DNA from: Paenibacillus alkaliterrae
Lineage (GTDB): Bacteria; Bacillota; Bacilli; Paenibacillales; Paenibacillaceae
Assembly: GCF_021532375.1 (NCBI RefSeq)
Contig: NZ_JAKGAP010000026.1
Span: 35,222 to 99,221, forward strand
DNA: 64,000 bases
Reading direction: 5' to 3'
The notes beneath the pieces are model-generated. The model had not been told where the DNA came from, ran no database searches, and worked only from the letters and a program-made list of their open reading frames with translations. Below are positions 36,752 to 46,319 of this stretch, piece after piece (position 1 is the first letter of the stretch; each line of letters starts with the position of its first letter). The translations under genes and the position numbers were made by a program.

Positions 36752-38593
36752 TTATACGCTGGTTTGAGCCGTTTTGCGATGCTTTTCAGCACGCTCGCGC
36801 TCGCTCTTATTCAAAATTTTCTTGCGCAGGCGAATCGACTTTGGCGTGATCTCGCAATATTCATCATCATTCAAGTACTCAAGCGCCTGCTCAAGCGAGA
36901 ACAAGCGGGGACTTTTTAGCGTAACGGTATCGTCCTTACCGGCAGAACGAATATTGTTAAGCTGCTTCACTTTACAAATGTTCACGATGATGTCGTTCTC
37001 GCGCGTGTGCTCGCCAACGATCATTCCCTCGTATATTTCGGTACCCGGCTCCAGGAATTGGATACCGCGGTCCTCAACGCCCATCATGCCGTAGAAGGTC
37101 GTCGTTCCGTTCTCGCTTGCTACTAGCACACCTTGATGACGGCCGCCTACGTTGGAACCAGCGAGCGGGCCGTAGCTGTCGAAGGCGTTGTTCATGATAC
37201 CATAACCGCGCGTAAGCGTCAGGAATTGGGTACGGTAACCGATTAGGCCGCGTGCAGGAATAATGAATTCCAATCGCACTTGTCCATTGCCGTTATTAAT
37301 CATGTTGACCATTTCGGCTTTGCGGGTTCCCAAGCTCTCCATAACCGCTCCCATGCTCTCTTCAGGAACGTCAATGAGCAGACGCTCGTAAGGCTCTCTC
37401 TTCTGGCCGTCAATTTCCTTGATAATAACCTCAGGCTTCGATACTTGCAGCTCGTAGCCTTCACGACGCATGTTCTCGATCAAGATGCCAAGGTGAAGCT
37501 CGCCGCGGCCGGATACGATGAACGCGTCCGGGCTTTCCGTTTCGTCTACGCGAAGGGCAACGTCAGTCTCAAGCTCCTTGAACAACCGCTCGCGAAGCTT
37601 GCGGGAAGTGACCCATTTGCCTTCGCGGCCCGCGAACGGGCTGTTGTTAACAAGGAATGTCATTTGAAGAGTAGGCTCGTCGATCTTCAGAACCGGCAAA
37701 GCCTCCGGGTTCTGCGGATCTGCTATCGTCTCTCCGATATTGATTTCACGAATTCCGGCAACGGCAACGATATCGCCAGCGCCCGCTTCAGCGATTTCTA
37801 TGCGCTTCAAGCCTTGGAAGCCGAACAGCTTCTCGATTCTCGCTTGCTTCGTACCGCCCTCGCGCGTCATGACTGCAACCGATTGACCTTGACGAATCAC
37901 GCCGCGGTTTACGCGTCCGATCGCAATACGTCCCAAATACTCATTGTAATCAAGCAAAGTAACCAGGTATTGAAGCGGCTGTTCCACATCCTCGGTCGGA
38001 AACGGAATATTGCTTACGATCGTTTCATACATTGCTTCCATATTATCGTCCTGCTTCTCAGGATCAAGGCTGGATGTTCCCATAAGCGCAGATGCGTAAA
38101 CGACCGGGAATTCAAGCTGCTCGTCATCAGCGCCCAATTCGATGAACAGGTCAAGCACTTCATCCACAACTTCAGTCGGCCTAGCATTAGGACGGTCGAT
38201 CTTATTCACGACAACGATCGGCGTCAGCTTCGATTCAAGCGCTTTGCGCAGAACGAATTTCGTTTGCGGCATACAGCCTTCAAACGCGTCAACGACCAAC
38301 AGAACGCCGTCAACCATTTTCATGATACGCTCTACCTCGCCGCCAAAGTCGGCATGTCCTGGTGTATCCACGATGTTTATCAAATAATCCTTGTAGTTAA
38401 TCGCCGTGTTCTTAGCTAAAATCGTAATACCGCGCTCACGCTCAAGATCATTAGAATCCATCGCGCGCTCCTGGACGGCCTCGTGATCGCGAAACGTTCC
38501 CGATTGTTGAAGCAGCTTGTCGACCAATGTTGTTTTGCCGTGGTCAACGTGGGCAATAATGGCGATATTCCGTAATTTCTCTCTTGCTTGCAT
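36752..38593 (-). CDS. typA: Ribosome-associated GTPase TypA/BipA
   Basis: TypA/BipA is a translational GTPase related to EF-G that helps 50S assembly, mostly under stress or cold. The 613-residue product has G1 [10 protein letters not shown] (14-23), the switch region [10 protein letters not shown]3 [15 protein letters not shown]4 [10 protein letters not shown], then EF-G domains II, III and V and the TypA-specific C-terminal domain with [27 protein letters not shown]. It corresponds to B. subtilis ylaG by context with ylaH. Confidence 0.98.
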   Translation of the reverse strand: MQAREKLRNIAIIAHVDHGKTTLVDKLLQQSGTFRDHEAVQERAMDSNDLERERGITILAKNTAINYKDYLINIVDTPGHADFGGEVERIMKMVDGVLLVVDAFEGCMPQTKFVLRKALESKLTPIVVVNKIDRPNARPTEVVDEVLDLFIELGADDEQLEFPVVYASALMGTSSLDPEKQDDNMEAMYETIVSNIPFPTEDVEQPLQYLVTLLDYNEYLGRIAIGRVNRGVIRQGQSVAVMTREGGTKQARIEKLFGFQGLKRIEIAEAGAGDIVAVAGIREINIGETIADPQNPEALPVLKIDEPTLQMTFLVNNSPFAGREGKWVTSRKLRERLFKELETDVALRVDETESPDAFIVSGRGELHLGILIENMRREGYELQVSKPEVIIKEIDGQKREPYERLLIDVPEESMGAVMESLGTRKAEMVNMINNGNGQVRLEFIIPARGLIGYRTQFLTLTRGYGIMNNAFDSYGPLAGSNVGGRHQGVLVASENGTTTFYGMMGVEDRGIQFLEPGTEIYEGMIVGEHTRENDIIVNICKVKQLNNIRSAGKDDTVTLKSPRLFSLEQALEYLNDDEYCEITPKSIRLRKKILNKSERERAEKHRKTAQTSV

Positions 38594-38635
38594 AACTTGT
38601 AATCCACTCCATTTGTTTTTTTTATTTAAATCCTT

Positions 38636-39118
38636 TTACCAGCGTCTGCGTTTGCTTAGCATCATCCATACACCTGCCGCTATGAACGTCAAAGCAATCG
38701 CATAAATCCCCCAGCTCCACAATAAAACAAGAACTACGAACACGGCCGATGCGGCAGCAAGCGCAATCGATGCCGTGAGTACAACACTCGGTCTGGATGT
38801 ACCGAATAAATAATATTCGTAAAGGCCGGCAGCTACCCCGAAAATAAACAGCGGCCACAAATATTTCAAGCTATCCCATCCAAATAGGTTGCAAACGATA
38901 AACAGCAAGGCATAGACAATGAGCATTCCGCCCGGGACAAGCGCGACCGCCGGAACTAATCTGCCGAAATAAAGCACATGCAGCAACAGACCAGGGATTA
39001 AGACGAGCAGCGGCCAGAAAATCGCCCCCAAAAAGCTGAATACACCTAACTTGCCCAGCAAAATAACGACCCCGGCTAACAGCAAAATGATTCCAGCGGA
39101 ATATTTGTTATTAGGCAT
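38636..39118 (-). CDS. Multipass membrane protein, LiaI/LiaF-N-like
   Basis: A 160-residue protein with five or six closely packed hydrophobic segments, beginning YSAGIILLLAGVVILLGKLGVFSF and with the FWPLLVLIPGLLLHVLYF pattern seen in LiaI/LiaF transmembrane-region proteins (DUF5668-like). It ends in SKRRRW. No catalytic residues are evident. It lies 42 bp upstream of typA on the same strand. Confidence 0.75.
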   Translation of the reverse strand: MPNNKYSAGIILLLAGVVILLGKLGVFSFLGAIFWPLLVLIPGLLLHVLYFGRLVPAVALVPGGMLIVYALLFIVCNLFGWDSLKYLWPLFIFGVAAGLYEYYLFGTSRPSVVLTASIALAAASAVFVVLVLLWSWGIYAIALTFIAAGVWMMLSKRRRW

Positions 39119-39235
39119 ACGCGCTTCCGCTCCTTACAACGTCAATCGCATATATTGACGAAAGACGACAGTTTTTATCTATATTAGTTTAATGGAAGTC
39201 AACCAAAAATACCAGCATGAAGCGAGCGTCAGCGC

Positions 39236-39271
39236 AAAAAAAACCGTTCCGCCATATTTTGCGTGAACGGC
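39236..39271 (-). terminator. Terminator after the minus-strand TerC gene
   Basis: On the minus strand CCGTTCACGC and GCGGAACGG pair (one mismatch) around AAAATATG and are followed by eight T residues. Confidence 0.85.
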
Positions 39272-39285
39272 TAGTGCCTTAAACA

Positions 39286-39948
39286 TCAGGAAACAGGCTT
39301 TTTTCGCATAACCGCAAGCGCGATTACAAGAGGCACGCAAAGGAGCGGAATCGCTTCGGCGAGCGTCTTCGATCCATGGAATACGAGCTCATCCAAGCCG
39401 GGATCATGCATCAGCATTTCCCCGGCCGCATAGGCAAGCAACGCGGCGCCTATATAGGAAAGAGCAGGAAATCGATGCAGCAAAGCCCCCAGCATTTGGC
39501 TGCCCCAAATGATCATCGGTATGCTGATCGCAATGCCTAGCAGAATGAGAACGGGGTCTCCGTCGGCAACTGCGGCTATCGCGAGCACGTTGTCCAAACT
39601 CATAATAAAGTCGGCAACGACTATCGTCCATATGGCTTGGCCGATCGTTGTCGCTTTTTTGACCCGATGCGACTCCTGGCTTCCGCCTGCATCCGCCAAT
39701 AGCTTGACGGCGATATAAAACAGCAGCAACGCTCCGACCGCTTGCAAAAACGGAACCTGAAGCAGTTGAATCGCTGCGAGTGTCAGTATGCAGCGAAGCC
39801 CGACAGCGGTCAGCGCCCCCCACCAAATTGCCCGTTTTCTTTGCTCCGGCGGGAGATGGCCGCTTGCCATTGCGATAACAATCGCATTATCTCCGCTCAG
39901 CAAAATGTTTATCAATATAATTTGCATGAAAATAAATAGGCTGTCCAA
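39286..39948 (-). CDS. TerC-family integral membrane protein (copy 1)
   Basis: A 220-residue TerC/YjbE-type protein with seven hydrophobic helices and the paired acidic motifs LLSGDNAIVIAMASGHLP (helix 1) and FIMSLDNVLAIAAVADGD (helix 4), which form the metal site in this family. Family members are implicated in Mn2+ export or metal delivery to secreted enzymes. It diverges from a paralogue (40088-40786) across a 139-bp intergenic region. Confidence 0.93.
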   Translation of the reverse strand: MDSLFIFMQIILINILLSGDNAIVIAMASGHLPPEQRKRAIWWGALTAVGLRCILTLAAIQLLQVPFLQAVGALLLFYIAVKLLADAGGSQESHRVKKATTIGQAIWTIVVADFIMSLDNVLAIAAVADGDPVLILLGIAISIPMIIWGSQMLGALLHRFPALSYIGAALLAYAAGEMLMHDPGLDELVFHGSKTLAEAIPLLCVPLVIALAVMRKKPVS

Positions 39949-40087
39949 GATACATTCCCCCTCATATCAGCTGTATGAACAAGCTCCGGGGAATATGTCC
40001 AAAAAAAAGTGAATCCATCCTCGACAAGATTCATATCTATGTATAAACATCAAGATGTGCTTGTTTTAAGTAAGGAGGTAAATAGAA

Positions 40088-40786
40088 ATGGAGCTTTTCT
40101 CGGTCGAGTTTTACTCCGCCCTGCTGACTATTGTTTTCATCGACCTCATTTTGGCCGGGGACAATGCTATCGTCATTGCATTAGCAGCTCGTAATTTGCC
40201 GCAGGAGCAGCAGAAAAGAGCGGTAATCTGGGGCACTTTCGGTGCCGTCGGCATTCGGATCGTCGCTACCGTGCTGGTTGTGCAGCTGCTCCATGTACCG
40301 TGGCTAAATCTTGTAGGCGGGCTGTTGTTAGTATGGATTGCTTACAAATTGCTTGTACAGGAAGATTCTCATGATCACGTAAAAGCCGGGAATACATTGT
40401 GGCAATCGATCCGAACGATCATAATCGCCGACGCTGCAATGGGGATCGATAACGTGATTGCCGTTGCGGGCGCGGCCCACGGCGATACGCTGCTCGTCAT
40501 TCTGGGACTCATCATAAGCGTCCCGGTCGTCGTTTGGGGCAGTACGCTGTTTATCAAGCTTATAAACCGCTTTGCATGGATCATCTATATCGGAGCCGGC
40601 GTTCTGGCTTACACGGCTGCGAAAATGATCACGCATGAGCAATCGTTAATGGACTTTTTCGACAGCAGTCCGGTTATTTTATGGTCATTCATAATCGTCG
40701 TAATCATATTGACGATAGCAGCCGGCTGGTTTACCAATCTGCGAAGGAAACAAGCGGCAAAGCAAAGAAGCAGCGAACCCCATTAA
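40088..40786 (+). CDS. TerC-family integral membrane protein (copy 2)
   Basis: A 232-residue paralogue of the divergent neighbour with the same motifs, LILAGDNAIVIALAARNLP and AAMGIDNVIAVAGAAHGD, and seven hydrophobic helices. The C-terminus is basic (NLRRKQAAKQRSSEPH). The ribosome site AAGGAGG precedes the ATG, and a TCGACA-N15-TATAAA promoter candidate lies at about 40023-40049. The stop codon lies in the loop of the terminator. Confidence 0.93.
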   Translation: MELFSVEFYSALLTIVFIDLILAGDNAIVIALAARNLPQEQQKRAVIWGTFGAVGIRIVATVLVVQLLHVPWLNLVGGLLLVWIAYKLLVQEDSHDHVKAGNTLWQSIRTIIIADAAMGIDNVIAVAGAAHGDTLLVILGLIISVPVVVWGSTLFIKLINRFAWIIYIGAGVLAYTAAKMITHEQSLMDFFDSSPVILWSFIIVVIILTIAAGWFTNLRRKQAAKQRSSEPH

Positions 40787-40806
40787 GGGCTCGCTGCTTC
40801 TTTTTT
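40767..40806. terminator. Bidirectional terminator between TerC and thiI
   Basis: AGAAGCAGCGAACCC pairs with GGGCTCGCTGCTTCT (one mismatch) and is followed by seven T on the plus strand. The loop contains the TAA of the TerC gene. The thiI gene ends on the other side. Confidence 0.88.
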
Positions 40807-40815
40807 GTCATTCGG

Positions 40816-42036
40816 TTAAAACCAGCTGTCTTCGCCTGCTGCTTGAATAGCGGTTTGACTACCCGGCGTAAGCACAAGCACTTCCGTACCTTCGGTTGCT
40901 GCGTTTAGCAGCTCGTAATATTGAGGAATAAGCGACTCCACCTTCTCGACTATGCGGAGATTCGGATTCGTGCTTGGCGATTTCGGCAAAAATAACGTAC
41001 AGCAATCCTCATAAGGTAAAATGGACGTTTCGAACGTTCCGATTCGCTCTGCAACGTTAATGATCTCCTGCTTGTCCATCATGACCAAAGGCTTCAACAG
41101 CGGTAGCTCTGCAGCTCGTCCGATCACGTTCATGCTTGGCAGCGTTTGGCTGGCCACTTGTCCCAGACTCTCACCGGTCACTATGCCATTCGCCCCGCTG
41201 CGCTCAGCGAGCTGCTCCGTTATGCGAAGCATCGCTCGGCGCATAAGCGTAATGATCAAATTGTCGCTCTTCGCCGCCGCAAGAGTCGTCTGGATCTCCG
41301 TAAAAGGAACAAGATGCAGCTTGAGCGGCTCGCCGCTGAAATAAGACAACCGCTTCGCGAGCTCTATCACCTTTTCTTTCGCTTTATCGCTGGTGAACGG
41401 GTAGCTGTGGAAATGCACGGCTTCCAGCTCAAGCCCTTTGCGTAATGCCATCCAGCCAGCTACGGGGCTGTCGATGCCGCCTGACAGAAGCAGCATAGCT
41501 TTGCCGTTCGATGCATACGGAAAGCCGCCGGCGGCAGGTATGATTTCATAAAATAAATAAGTTGCTTCCTCCTGGATATCGACGCGCAGCTCAACGTCGG
41601 GTTTATTGACGTTCACTTTAAGCTCCGGCATCGCGCGCAGCACATGGCCTCCAACCAAATGATTCATTTCCTGCGAGGTATGGGGAAATTTCTTCCAAGC
41701 GCGTTTCGCACTTACTTTGAAGGTCGCAGGCGTTTCGGGCAGCGACAACATAAGCTCTAACGCAGCAGCCCGTATTTTCTCGAGATCCGGCTCCGCGCTT
41801 ACGACTGGACTAAGCGTAACGATGCCGAATAGATCCTTCAGCCGATTGGCTACAGGCTCGTAAGGATTGCCGTTCAGTTTGACGTACAAGCGGCCGAAGG
41901 ATTTAAAATAGGTGATATGTTCAAACGCGCATAGAGACTGCTTCACCTGCTCCAGCATACGTTTCTCAAACCGGTTGCGATTTTTGCCCTTTACCGTTAA
42001 GTCTCCATAACGAAGTACAATTTGATCATAAAGCAA
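40816..42036 (-). CDS. thiI: tRNA 4-thiouridine synthetase ThiI
   Basis: ThiI adenylates U8 of tRNA and transfers sulfur to make s4U, and may deliver sulfur for the thiazole of thiamine. The 406-residue product has an N-terminal ferredoxin-like/THUMP region (RYGDLTVKGKNRNRFEKRM, ELRVDIQEEATYLFYEII) and the PP-loop LLLSGGIDSPVAGW at about 182-195. As in Bacilli and unlike E. coli, it lacks the C-terminal rhodanese domain, so sulfur should come directly from the cysteine desulfurase encoded 2 bp upstream. Confidence 0.96.
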   Translation of the reverse strand: MLYDQIVLRYGDLTVKGKNRNRFEKRMLEQVKQSLCAFEHITYFKSFGRLYVKLNGNPYEPVANRLKDLFGIVTLSPVVSAEPDLEKIRAAALELMLSLPETPATFKVSAKRAWKKFPHTSQEMNHLVGGHVLRAMPELKVNVNKPDVELRVDIQEEATYLFYEIIPAAGGFPYASNGKAMLLLSGGIDSPVAGWMALRKGLELEAVHFHSYPFTSDKAKEKVIELAKRLSYFSGEPLKLHLVPFTEIQTTLAAAKSDNLIITLMRRAMLRITEQLAERSGANGIVTGESLGQVASQTLPSMNVIGRAAELPLLKPLVMMDKQEIINVAERIGTFETSILPYEDCCTLFLPKSPSTNPNLRIVEKVESLIPQYYELLNAATEGTEVLVLTPGSQTAIQAAGEDSWF

Positions 42037-42038
42037 GA

Positions 42039-43187
42039 TTAGGTCAATCTCCTCTCAAGCGGCTTCAAATGCTCGACAACAAGGCGAAGCGCTTCGCCAA
42101 GCCGTCTTATATCCTGCTCCGTGTGCTCGTCTCCGAAGCTGATGCGAACGCCTCCGGCTGCCTGTTCGAGCGTTGCGCCGACGGCAAGTAGAATACGGCT
42201 TGGCTTATTTTCCTTGGACGAGCAAGCCGATTTCGTTGATGCTATTATACCATGCTGCTCCAACATATGAATAATGACCTCCGGCTTCATGCCCGGATAC
42301 GAGAAATGAACGATATGCGAAGCAGCCGGTTCTCCGCCATTAAGCTTTAGCTCCGGTATTTCTTCCATCATCCGAATGAGCTGCTGCTTTAAAACATTCG
42401 TTCGCTGCTGCCGGGCATTCATGGTTTCGCATGACATGCGGAGCGCCTTCGCGGATGCGACAATTGCCGGAACATTTTGCGTGCCCGCACGAAATCCGTA
42501 TTCCTGTGAGCCTCCGGTAAATAATGGGTAAACCGTAATGCCATCTCTAACATATAAATACCCGACACCCTTCGGACCGCGCAGCTTGTGCGCCGAGCCG
42601 CTGACCGCATCGATTCCCCACTCTTCGACCGCTATAGGCAGCTTGCCGATGCTTTGAACCGCATCGACGTGAAAAATTACCTTAGGATGACGCTTCAGCA
42701 GCTTGCCGATTTCCTCAATAGGCTGGATAGATCCGATCTCATTGTTCACGTGCATGATGCTGACTAATATCGTCTCGTCCGTCAAAGCCTCCAACACCTG
42801 CTCGGCGCGTACGTGACCGGAAGCATCAACCGGCAAATACGTGACGCGAAACCCTTCTTCCTCCAACTGCGAGAAGGATTCATATACGGATGCATGCTCG
42901 ATTTGTGTCGTAATCAGATGTTTCCCTCTGCCGCTGTACTGCTTAGCGATACCCTTAACAGCCAAATTATTCGACTCCGTGCCGCCGCCCGTAAACAGCC
43001 ATCTGCCGTTCTTCGTCTGCATTTGTTCGGCAATAACCGTCCTCGACCGCTCAATCAGTTTGTCGGCATCCGTTCCAGCCCGATGCAGCGATGACGGGTT
43101 CGCGTATTGCGTTCGCATCACTTCCATCATCGTATGAACGACCTCGTCATAAGGGGGAGTCGAAGCGCAGTGATCAAAATATAGCAT
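42039..43187 (-). CDS. nifZ: Cysteine desulfurase (NifZ-like, ThiI partner)
   Basis: A PLP enzyme that takes sulfur from cysteine as a persulfide. The 382-residue class V aminotransferase-fold protein has YFDHCASTPPYDEVV, FTGGGTESNNLAVKG, HVDAVQSIGK, the PLP-Lys at 201 in SGSAHKLRGPKG and the persulfide Cys at 322 in STKSACSSKENK. Its stop lies 2 bp before thiI, the arrangement of B. subtilis nifZ-thiI, where this enzyme is the dedicated sulfur donor for s4U. Confidence 0.95.
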   Translation of the reverse strand: MLYFDHCASTPPYDEVVHTMMEVMRTQYANPSSLHRAGTDADKLIERSRTVIAEQMQTKNGRWLFTGGGTESNNLAVKGIAKQYSGRGKHLITTQIEHASVYESFSQLEEEGFRVTYLPVDASGHVRAEQVLEALTDETILVSIMHVNNEIGSIQPIEEIGKLLKRHPKVIFHVDAVQSIGKLPIAVEEWGIDAVSGSAHKLRGPKGVGYLYVRDGITVYPLFTGGSQEYGFRAGTQNVPAIVASAKALRMSCETMNARQQRTNVLKQQLIRMMEEIPELKLNGGEPAASHIVHFSYPGMKPEVIIHMLEQHGIIASTKSACSSKENKPSRILLAVGATLEQAAGGVRISFGDEHTEQDIRRLGEALRLVVEHLKPLERRLT

Positions 43188-43277
43188 AATCCTTCATTCT
43201 CCTTCCAAAAAAGAAAAAGATCAACGATTGTCCCCCAAACCATGGTGGGAGCCAATTCGTGATCTAATTGCCGCATT

Positions 43278-43952
43278 CTATCTGGCATGCAACACCTTGG
43301 TGACATACTGCTGCGTTTCTTCCGGCAGCGCCTCCAAGTTAGCGGTAAGCTGCTCATCCGTCTTTATGCCCGTGCGATCGACACGACCGGGTCCGGCATT
43401 GTAGGCTGCCAACGCGACCTGCTCGTTCCCGTTATATTTTTTAAGAAGAAAGGATAAGTATTTGGTTCCGCCATCAATATTTTGCGCCGGATCGAAGGAA
43501 TTCGTAACGCCCAAACCTCTAGCCGTTCCGTCCATCAGCTGCATTAGCCCTTTCGCGCCTGATCCCGATACGGCATCCGCACGGAAGCCCGACTCCGTCC
43601 GGATGACCGCATGGATGAGCGCTGAATCGACCCCGTATTTGGCGGAGGACTGCTCAATCAGCAAATCGTATTCACTAGACGGAAGATCTGATGAGCTTGT
43701 GCTTCCATAAGAAATGTTCGTTATTCCGCTTGTGGTAGATAACTGGGCAAGCGCTTCTTCTCTCGTTACCGGTGTGGCGGAATGACCGTTTGCTGCGCTT
43801 TCAGACATATACTGGGACAATAACGTATCGAATAAGGAAGTTGATCCGCCGCCGGCCGCTGCATTCAACGGATTGGAAGCCGTTTTTGAATGTAAGCTTG
43901 GTGCCAGCTGCAGTTGCAATAAAGTCTTTATTATTCGCGGGTCAATACTCAT
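43278..43952 (-). CDS. Lytic transglycosylase, SLT domain (YjbJ/CwlQ-like)
   Basis: A 224-residue protein whose C-terminal half is a family 1 SLT domain: YDLLIEQSSAKYGVDSALIHAVIRTESGFRADAVSGSGAKGLMQLM with catalytic Glu at 120, then FDPAQNIDGGTKYLSFLL and ALAAYNAGPGRV. It would cleave peptidoglycan glycan strands with 1,6-anhydro product. The N-terminal 95 residues are low in complexity and contain no clear signal peptide, as for B. subtilis YjbJ/CwlQ. Confidence 0.92.
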   Translation of the reverse strand: MSIDPRIIKTLLQLQLAPSLHSKTASNPLNAAAGGGSTSLFDTLLSQYMSESAANGHSATPVTREEALAQLSTTSGITNISYGSTSSSDLPSSEYDLLIEQSSAKYGVDSALIHAVIRTESGFRADAVSGSGAKGLMQLMDGTARGLGVTNSFDPAQNIDGGTKYLSFLLKKYNGNEQVALAAYNAGPGRVDRTGIKTDEQLTANLEALPEETQQYVTKVLHAR

Positions 43953-44105
43953 GGTTTCCTCCTAGGAAAGAAGCTCTGTGTAAGCGAAGGAAAAATCATC
44001 GTTTCCTGTCTAATTGGTATATCGGATATTATTGTACATGTTTTTAGAGCAAACGGCTAGTTTTCCGAGAGCCTTTTCTGCGAATAGACCAGCAGCAGGC
44101 AGCTA

Positions 44106-44142
44106 AAAACGGAGCGTGCCTGTTGCAAGGCATGCTCCGTTT
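44106..44142 (-). terminator. Terminator after the nitroreductase gene
   Basis: AAAACGGAGCGTGCC pairs with GGCATGCTCCGTTTT (one G-U) around TGTTGCAA; T residues follow on the minus strand. Confidence 0.85.
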
Positions 44143-44168
44143 CCAGAGGGAAATATTCATCCGTTTGT

Positions 44169-44798
44169 TTACTTGAATACCTTGACACGATCTTCGATCG
44201 GCTGGAACTGCTTCTCGCCTGGAGCCGCGGTCGGTTTGCCAAACGGCATTTGGGCAATCAGCTGCCAAGAATCAGGCAAGTTCCAAGTTGACCTCACTTC
44301 ATCGTCCACCAATGGATTGTAGTGTTGAAGCGAAGCGCCGAAGCCCTCGCTTTCGAGCGCTGTCCAAACGACAAATTGATGCATGCCTGAGGAATGCTGC
44401 GACCATATCGGAAAGTTTTGCGCGTATGACGGAAAGCTTTGCATAAGTCCGTCTACTACGTTTTTGTCTTCAAAAAACAATACGGTGCCGTAGCCGCTTT
44501 TAAATGCGCCCATTTTTTGCTCAGTCGGCTCGAATTGATCCGCAGGCACGATTTTGCGAAGCGTTTCCGTCGTCAAATTCCAAAATTTATCGTGGTTCCC
44601 GCCAAGCAGCACGACAACCCGGGCGCTTTGCGAATTAAAGGAAGATGGCGTATGTTTGACTGCTTCCTGCACCAAATCTACAATCTTCTCATCGGAAATA
44701 ACGGCCTCTTTACTGATGCCATAGATCGAGCGTCTTGCCTTGACTGCGTCAAAAAAGGGTTTTGATGTTTTGGTATCCAAGCCGGCTTGCTTTATCAT
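44169..44798 (-). CDS. Nitroreductase-family FMN protein
   Basis: A 209-residue nitroreductase-fold protein: FFDAVKARRSIYGISKEAVISDEKI (FMN-binding start), TPSSFNSQSARVVVLLG, FPIWSQHSSGMHQFVVWTALESEGFGASLQHYNP and a C-terminal MPFGKPTAAPGEKQF. The SFNSQSAR and SLQHYNP patterns place it with the short Frm2/YdgI-like branch, which reduces nitro or peroxide compounds; the substrate is unknown. It is transcribed alone. Confidence 0.9.
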   Translation of the reverse strand: MIKQAGLDTKTSKPFFDAVKARRSIYGISKEAVISDEKIVDLVQEAVKHTPSSFNSQSARVVVLLGGNHDKFWNLTTETLRKIVPADQFEPTEQKMGAFKSGYGTVLFFEDKNVVDGLMQSFPSYAQNFPIWSQHSSGMHQFVVWTALESEGFGASLQHYNPLVDDEVRSTWNLPDSWQLIAQMPFGKPTAAPGEKQFQPIEDRVKVFK

Positions 44799-44854
44799 TT
44801 TTTCTCCTGCCTCTCCGTTTTCGGTGTCAAGTGACTGAATTCATTATTCCCCTT

Positions 44855-45547
44855 CTAATCATAATTATGTTTCGGCAAAAGCCACTTTACTAATGCATAG
44901 AGCATAAAGCAGATTGAGAAAGCAATAATCTCAAGCTCGAGCAAATACCAAGGCCATGGAGAAAGCAAATCAAGCAAGGAGGACGATGCAGGCTTGCGCG
45001 CCAAAAACATAAAGTTTGTAGTACCCGTAACGTAATTGGCAATAGCCGCAGGAATGGCGAGCAGATGCAGCCATAACAGAGATTTCAGCACCGAACGAAA
45101 GGTAGGCCGGTAACGCTCGACCGCCAAAATGAACACGGACGCTCCAATAATTCCGATATGCGCGATAAAGAAATGAAAATATCTAAAATGAGGAAATGCC
45201 TCGTCCAAATTAGGCGTGAGCAGCGCTTGCAGAGCACCCATGCTGCCAAGAAAGAAAACACAGTCGTAAAGCCTTTTAGCATTAGTCAGCAGCAAAACAG
45301 CAGATAGGAGGACCATTAAGCTGCATAGCTGAAAAGGCAGCGAAGCCGCTCCCCAGCTATGCTCGATAACATAGGAAAGCTGAAGCGCAGCCTCGCTGAC
45401 AAGCAGCAGAATGGCGAGACCATAACGGGCTTTGAGATTCACCTTCGGCTGCCTAAGCTGCTTTCGCAGCAATATGATTCCTGCAAATAAAAGGATGCCG
45501 GCAGCTATTGCGGCAATATGGGATGCAGAGAACATTTCAAAAGACAT
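44855..45547 (-). CDS. ywaF: TIGR02206-type membrane protein (YwaF-like)
   Basis: A 230-residue integral membrane protein with about seven hydrophobic helices. The family pattern of YwaF is seen in SLPFQLCSLMVLLSAVLLLT, FFLGSMGALQALLTPNLDEAFPHFRYFHFFIAHIGIIGASVF and NYVTGTTNFMFLARKPASSSLLDLLSPWPWYLLELE. The function is not established. The ATG at 45547 has GGAGGGAG upstream. Confidence 0.88.
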   Translation of the reverse strand: MSFEMFSASHIAAIAAGILLFAGIILLRKQLRQPKVNLKARYGLAILLLVSEAALQLSYVIEHSWGAASLPFQLCSLMVLLSAVLLLTNAKRLYDCVFFLGSMGALQALLTPNLDEAFPHFRYFHFFIAHIGIIGASVFILAVERYRPTFRSVLKSLLWLHLLAIPAAIANYVTGTTNFMFLARKPASSSLLDLLSPWPWYLLELEIIAFSICFMLYALVKWLLPKHNYD

Positions 45548-45605
45548 GGCTTCTCCCTCCAATTCATAGAATGCTCATTGTTATTTTCTACAAAAAAGGC
45601 ATAAA

Positions 45606-45634
45606 AAAATAGTACCATTATGATTTGGTACTAT
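45606..45634 (-). terminator. Terminator overlapping the end of the response regulator gene
   Basis: On the minus strand ATAGTACCA and TGGTACTAT pair and are followed by seven T. The TAA stop codon of the response regulator lies in the loop. Confidence 0.85.
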
Positions 45635-46319
45635 CATTGTCCTGCTGCTTTTGAAATAATCCCATTTCCTTCACTTTGCTTGCGGCTTCGCGCGAGCCCG
45701 TCAGGTTTAGCTTTTTTAAAATATGGTTGACGTGATTTTTGACGGTCCGTATGGAGACGACCAGTTTATCCGCGATTTGAGGCTGCGTATAGCCTTGATC
45801 AATTAAATGCAATAGCTGAAGCTCCGAGGGCGTAATGAGGTCGTTCAGTTTCTTGGCCTCGAACTCACGCTCAAGCTGCTTGAGCCGTTTGAATTCCTCG
45901 CGCATACGCTCCGCAACGGCCGCATTTATTGGAGATTGGCTTTTGGCTGCGGATCTTACCGCGTCGGGCAAGCTTTCAAAATCCGATTTGATTTGGTAAT
46001 CGATGGCTCCTGCTTGAAAAGAACGGAAAATGAGCTCCTTCTCCTCCATCGACGTCAGCATAATGATGCGGGCGCTCATAAACGCGGCTGCTTCCTCGGC
46101 TAGCAGCACGCCCTCCGGTCGCCCGTCCAGCATAATGTCCATTAACACCACATCTGCCGGAATCGTTACGTACCGCTCTTCCCGCAGCGCTTGCCGGACA
46201 TCCTCCGGCCGATTAGCCGTCCATACAACCTCGATATCCTGTTCCTTATTTAAATAGGCGACCAGGCCCCGAAGCCAATCGGGATCATCCTCGATAATCC
46301 ATACCCGAATGTTGCCCAT
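45618..46319 (-). CDS. NarL/LuxR-type response regulator
   Basis: The 233-residue protein has a receiver domain (WIIEDDPDW acidic pair, phospho-acceptor Asp 61 in ADVVLMDIMLDG, IIMLTSMEEKEL, QIKSDF with the conserved Lys) joined by a coiled linker to a LuxR-type helix-turn-helix (ITPSELQLLHLIDQGYTQPQIADKLVVSIRTVKNHVNHILKKLNLTGSREA). Its start overlaps the kinase gene by 35 bp in another frame, so the pair is tightly coupled. The regulon is unknown. Confidence 0.93.
   Translation of the reverse strand: MGNIRVWIIEDDPDWLRGLVAYLNKEQDIEVVWTANRPEDVRQALREERYVTIPADVVLMDIMLDGRPEGVLLAEEAAAFMSARIIMLTSMEEKELIFRSFQAGAIDYQIKSDFESLPDAVRSAAKSQSPINAAVAERMREEFKRLKQLEREFEAKKLNDLITPSELQLLHLIDQGYTQPQIADKLVVSIRTVKNHVNHILKKLNLTGSREAASKVKEMGLFQKQQDNDSTKS

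Noticed and set aside
37280..38419. Long plus-strand open frame (379 codons) opposite typA
   Set aside because: It is antisense to a textbook TypA, has no family motif and no ribosome site; it is a by-product of codon bias.
39949..40087. Possible yybP-ykoY (manganese) riboswitch between the TerC genes
   Set aside because: Neither strand shows the conserved GGGGAGUA and loop sequences, and 139 bp shared by two promoters is too short for the usual leader.
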